Shown here: in pieces, positions 61,498 to 64,000 of the stretch
Layout: the number at the start of each line of letters is the position of its first letter
How positions within the stretch are numbered: position 1 is the first letter of the stretch
Origin: Streptantibioticus cattleyicolor NRRL 8057 = DSM 46488
GTDB lineage: Bacteria; Actinomycetota; Actinomycetes; Streptomycetales; Streptomycetaceae
Length of the DNA stretch: 64,000 nt
Direction of reading: 5' to 3'
NCBI RefSeq assembly: GCF_000240165.1
Contig: NC_017586.1
Coordinates: 5,965,228-6,029,227, forward strand
Position numbers and translations under genes: made by a program
Notes under the pieces: model-generated
The model's database searches: none
Told to the model about the DNA's origin: nothing
What the model saw: only the letters and a program-made list of their open reading frames with translations

Positions 61498-63096
61498 ATG
61501 ATCACCTCCTCACTGCTGTCCCGCCCCGGACGAACCGCGCCGGCCGGCTCCGCGGCGCTGCGCTGCCGCGACCGGCTGGCGCAGCGCGTGGCGGACCAGG
61601 TCGGGCCGGACGGACTCGTCAAGGCGCCCTGCGCCAGCCGGGTGCTGGAATCCTCCCTGCTGCTGCGGCTGCTCACCGTCGAGGGGTACGCCCCGCACGT
61701 CCGTGAACGGCTCACCCGCTATCTGCGCAACCGTCTCGAACACCGGCCGCCCGACGCCATCCAGGGCGCCGTCGCCCGCGCCGCGCTCGGCGAGCGCCTC
61801 CCCGGCGGCTGCTTCGCCGAACGCGCCCTCGCCTCCTTCGACCACTTCACCGCCGACCGCAAACGGCTGATGTTCACCACGCTCCTCGCCGAGTTGGGCG
61901 TCACCGTCTTCCCCCGGACCCGCCCGGAGGCGTTCACCGCGCGGGGTCAGCAGAGCTGGCTCCAGGCCGAGATGGCCGCGCTGAAGATCATGACGGCCTA
62001 CGGCACCGGCACCACCGGGCTGCTCACCGAACGCGACTGGTTCCTGCTGGCCCCCGCCGTCCGCCCCGGCCCGGTGTGGGAGGGCAACCACTTCGCCCGG
62101 CTGCTCGCCCTCCTCGCGCTGCGCAAGAACCCCGCCCACCGCGGCGCGGTCCGGCGCACCCTCGAAGCGGTCACCGCCGATCTGCGGCCCGACGGCGGCC
62201 TGCCGTTCATCACCGGCATGGACATCTTCGCCACCGCCATCGCCGGGCTCGCCCTCACCGGCCCCGCGGCCTGCGCCCACGCCGGCCACCGCCCGGTCCG
62301 CTGCGGCACCGGCCCGCTCCCGGCCGCCATGGCCGACGCGCTCGCCACCCGCCAGAACCCCGACGGCGGCTTCGCCTTCACCCCCGGGGTGCGCCAGAGC
62401 GACGTGGACGACACCTCGTACACCGTCGAGTTCCTGCGCGTCGCCGGCCCCTACCGGCACCGCAGCGCCATCGCCGCCGCGGAACGGTACCTGCTCGCCG
62501 TGCGCAACCCGGACGGCGGCTTCCCCACCTTCGCCCGCGGCACCCCGTCCGAGATCGCCATGACGGCCGCCGCCGTCAACGCGCTCGCCCCCAACCCCGC
62601 CCACCGCACGGTGGTCGACGAGGCGCTGGCCTTCCTCACCCGCAGACGCCAGCCCGACGGCATCCTGGAACGCAGTTGGAGCCGCAACGTCACCAACGCC
62701 GTCTTCCGTACCACCCTGGCCTGCGCCGCCGCGGGCCCGGGCGCCCCGCCCGGCCTGAGCCGGGCCGCGGGCACCACCAAGCGCCAGGCCACCCGCTACC
62801 TGGCCTCGGTCCAGAACCTGGACGGCGGCTGGGGTCACCACCCCGGCGACGCCAGTGACCCGATCAGCACCGCCTACGCCGTCATCGCGCTCAGCCGGGA
62901 CGGCGGCCACCCCACCGCCCTGGCCCGCGCGCTCGACCACCTGGTCCGCGCCCAGCGCCCGGACGGCGGCTACCGCAGCAGGCCCGACCAGGCAGGGCCC
63001 CGGCCACTGCTCTACGACGTCCCGGCGCTGGCCGACGTCTGCGTCCTGCTGGGGCTGGCCCACGCCGTCGGACCGACGGCCCGCCCGCGTGTCTGA
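61498..63096 (+). CDS. Class II (DxDD) terpene cyclase
   Basis: This is a 532-residue protein of the squalene-hopene/copalyl-diphosphate-synthase-like fold. The class II acid motif is D302-V-D-D305 in QSDVDDTSYT, preceded by QNPDGGFAF. Several QW-like repeats follow (RNPDGGFPTF, QNLDGGWGHH, QRPDGGYRS). Length and motif fit bacterial diterpene or drimane-type cyclases that protonate an alkene and keep the diphosphate. No class I DDxxD synthase or prenyltransferase is in the window. The ATG at 61498 follows a weak site; a TTG just before it is possible. Confidence 0.88.
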   Translation: MITSSLLSRPGRTAPAGSAALRCRDRLAQRVADQVGPDGLVKAPCASRVLESSLLLRLLTVEGYAPHVRERLTRYLRNRLEHRPPDAIQGAVARAALGERLPGGCFAERALASFDHFTADRKRLMFTTLLAELGVTVFPRTRPEAFTARGQQSWLQAEMAALKIMTAYGTGTTGLLTERDWFLLAPAVRPGPVWEGNHFARLLALLALRKNPAHRGAVRRTLEAVTADLRPDGGLPFITGMDIFATAIAGLALTGPAACAHAGHRPVRCGTGPLPAAMADALATRQNPDGGFAFTPGVRQSDVDDTSYTVEFLRVAGPYRHRSAIAAAERYLLAVRNPDGGFPTFARGTPSEIAMTAAAVNALAPNPAHRTVVDEALAFLTRRRQPDGILERSWSRNVTNAVFRTTLACAAAGPGAPPGLSRAAGTTKRQATRYLASVQNLDGGWGHHPGDASDPISTAYAVIALSRDGGHPTALARALDHLVRAQRPDGGYRSRPDQAGPRPLLYDVPALADVCVLLGLAHAVGPTARPRV

Positions 63097-63189
63097 CCGG
63101 TCCCGGCCACGCCCACCCGCCCGTGTCCGGCCCCCGACCTGTGACACCCCCTCGGGCCCCGGCCCGCCCTGAAAGGACACGTTCCCACC

Positions 63190-64000
63190 ATGCCCCCCAA
63201 CACCGTCCCGACCCCGGTGCCAGGAGGCCGACCGCTGATCGGGCACGCCCGCCAACTGCTGTGGCGCAGGCTGCCGTTCCTGGAGTCGCTGCGGGACCAC
63301 GGCGACATCGTGGTGATCCGCCTCGGCCCGTGGCGGATCCATGTGCTCAACGACCCGGCGCTCGTCCGCGACGTCCTCACCAAACGCTCCCCGGACTTCG
63401 GGCTGAGCCCCCAGTTCCAGGTGATGAAACGCGTCATCGGCAACGGGCTCCTCGCCACCGACGGCCCCTTCCACCGCCGGCAGCGCAAACTGATCCTCCC
63501 CGCCCTGCACCACACCAGGATCCGCGCCTACGCCCGCACCATGACCCGCCTCGCCGACGCCCGTACCGCCCGCTGGCAGGACGGGCAGACCCTGCGCGTC
63601 GACGCGGAGTTCACCGAACTGGCCACCGAGATCGTGCTGCGCTGCCTGTTCTCCACCGAGATCGGCGGCGCCGACGTGGCCGCCGTGGTGGCCGCCCTGC
63701 CCGACCTGATGAGCTGGGCCGGCAGCCGCGGCCTCGACCCGACCGGGCTGCTCGGCGCCGTCCCCACCCCGCTGGGCCGCCGCTTCCGGCGCTCCATGGC
63801 GGTGCTGGACGCGCTGCTCGCCCGGGTCATCGGGGCCCGCCGGGCGGACGGCCCGGCCACCGACCACCCCGACCTGCTCGCCGCGCTGCTCGCCGCCCGC
63901 GACGCGGAGACCGGGGAGCCCATGTCCGACCGGCAGATCCGCGACGAGGCCATGTCGTTCCTGGTGGCCGGGGCCGAATCGGTCTCCCGCACCCTGACCT
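63190..64000 (+). CDS. Cytochrome P450, C-terminal half beyond the window
   Basis: This is the first 270 codons of a P450 truncated by the window end. It opens MPPNTVPTPVPGGRPLIGHARQL, a proline-rich start typical of terpene-oxidising P450s such as pentalenene oxygenase-like enzymes. The C-helix (HRRQRKLILPALHH) carries the WxxxR-like haem propionate contact, and the I-helix AGAESVSRTLT is reached at the edge. AAAGGA lies about 13 bases before the ATG. It is probably co-transcribed with the cyclase gene, 93 bases upstream. Confidence 0.9.
   Translation, partial: MPPNTVPTPVPGGRPLIGHARQLLWRRLPFLESLRDHGDIVVIRLGPWRIHVLNDPALVRDVLTKRSPDFGLSPQFQVMKRVIGNGLLATDGPFHRRQRKLILPALHHTRIRAYARTMTRLADARTARWQDGQTLRVDAEFTELATEIVLRCLFSTEIGGADVAAVVAALPDLMSWAGSRGLDPTGLLGAVPTPLGRRFRRSMAVLDALLARVIGARRADGPATDHPDLLAALLAARDAETGEPMSDRQIRDEAMSFLVAGAESVSRTLT

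Noticed and set aside
1-64000. CRISPR arrays, insertion sequences, integrases, tRNA or rRNA genes
   Set aside because: I found no regularly spaced long repeats, no transposase or integrase motifs, and no cloverleaf or rRNA-like segments. A covariance-model or IS-database search could still find something I missed.

Overview
The window is GC-rich, actinobacterial chromosomal DNA, most likely from Streptomyces or a close relative in the Streptomycetaceae. Codons have strong third-position G/C bias, GTG and TTG starts are common, and several families typical of streptomycetes are present: DUF397 with a Scr1-like XRE regulator, two DUF574 methyltransferases, PAS/GAF/SpoIIE/HATPase regulators, a RsbW-like ATPase and LuxR-type two-component genes. 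I saw no tRNA, rRNA, insertion sequence, integrase or CRISPR array. All functions are read from sequence motifs and recalled family knowledge; no database search was run.

Layout. Positions 1-6800 hold the 3' part of a substrate-binding protein gene, then a PhzF-like isomerase, a DUF4097 lipoprotein, a lipase-maturation-factor membrane protein, DedA, a tandem universal stress protein and an FBP zinc-finger protein. Positions 6800-15720 are regulatory and housekeeping: a large PAS-GAF-SpoIIE-HATPase protein, a DUF574 methyltransferase, a RsbW-like ATPase, a 12-bp tandem repeat, DUF397, an XRE regulator, a double-RCK transport protein and small secreted or membrane proteins. Positions 15715-19210 hold a hydrogenase maturation protease and hypF, the latter behind a 20-codon leader ORF. 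No hydrogenase structural genes are in view. Positions 19366-26580 hold a LigD-type phosphoesterase, a second DUF574 methyltransferase, a GT87-like mannosyltransferase, a histidine kinase that lacks its phospho-acceptor region, its response regulator, a GNAT enzyme and a TDT permease.

Three specialised-metabolism regions stand out. (1) Positions 26789-32195: an adenylation-thiolation protein with six membrane segments and three tandem C-terminal domains, the architecture of epsilon-poly-L-lysine synthetase (Pls), with a lysine-like specificity code. An HEXXH M1 metallopeptidase with a Tat signal follows. A GH92 glycosidase lies downstream, and an AT-rich island precedes the gene. (2) Positions 40514-50395: a tightly packed operon of a small membrane protein, a DUF2156 (aminoacyl-tRNA transferase-like) protein, an acyl-CoA-dehydrogenase-fold protein lacking the usual catalytic Glu signature, a thioester-reductase-like protein, a class III aminotransferase, an SRPBCC protein, a flavin reductase, a DAO-type FAD oxidoreductase and a WS/DGAT-like acyltransferase. 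It converges on a carboxyl-methyltransferase-like gene. The set parallels the valanimycin-type toolkit (amine N-hydroxylase, flavin reductase, seryl-tRNA-dependent transferase, membrane protein) combined with a fatty-acyl-to-amine module. I infer a long-chain azoxy/hydrazine-type or aminoacylated fatty-amine pathway; this is the best candidate for an undescribed system. (3) Positions 58293-64000: a class II (DxDD) terpene cyclase, a NUDIX hydrolase and three P450s (the last truncated by the window edge), with no class I synthase in view.

Between regions 2 and 3 lie an AarF/ABC1 kinase, a phasin-like low-complexity protein, an ECF sigma factor with a 14-bp palindrome upstream, a flavin-dependent-halogenase-like protein, an HD-domain protein, a CPA2 antiporter behind a 31-codon leader ORF, and an MscL channel carrying a C-terminal zinc ribbon. 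Region 1 is separated from region 2 by a very large CtpI-type P-type ATPase. Several near-perfect hairpins mark transcription-unit ends, including a 21-bp stem at the end of region 2.
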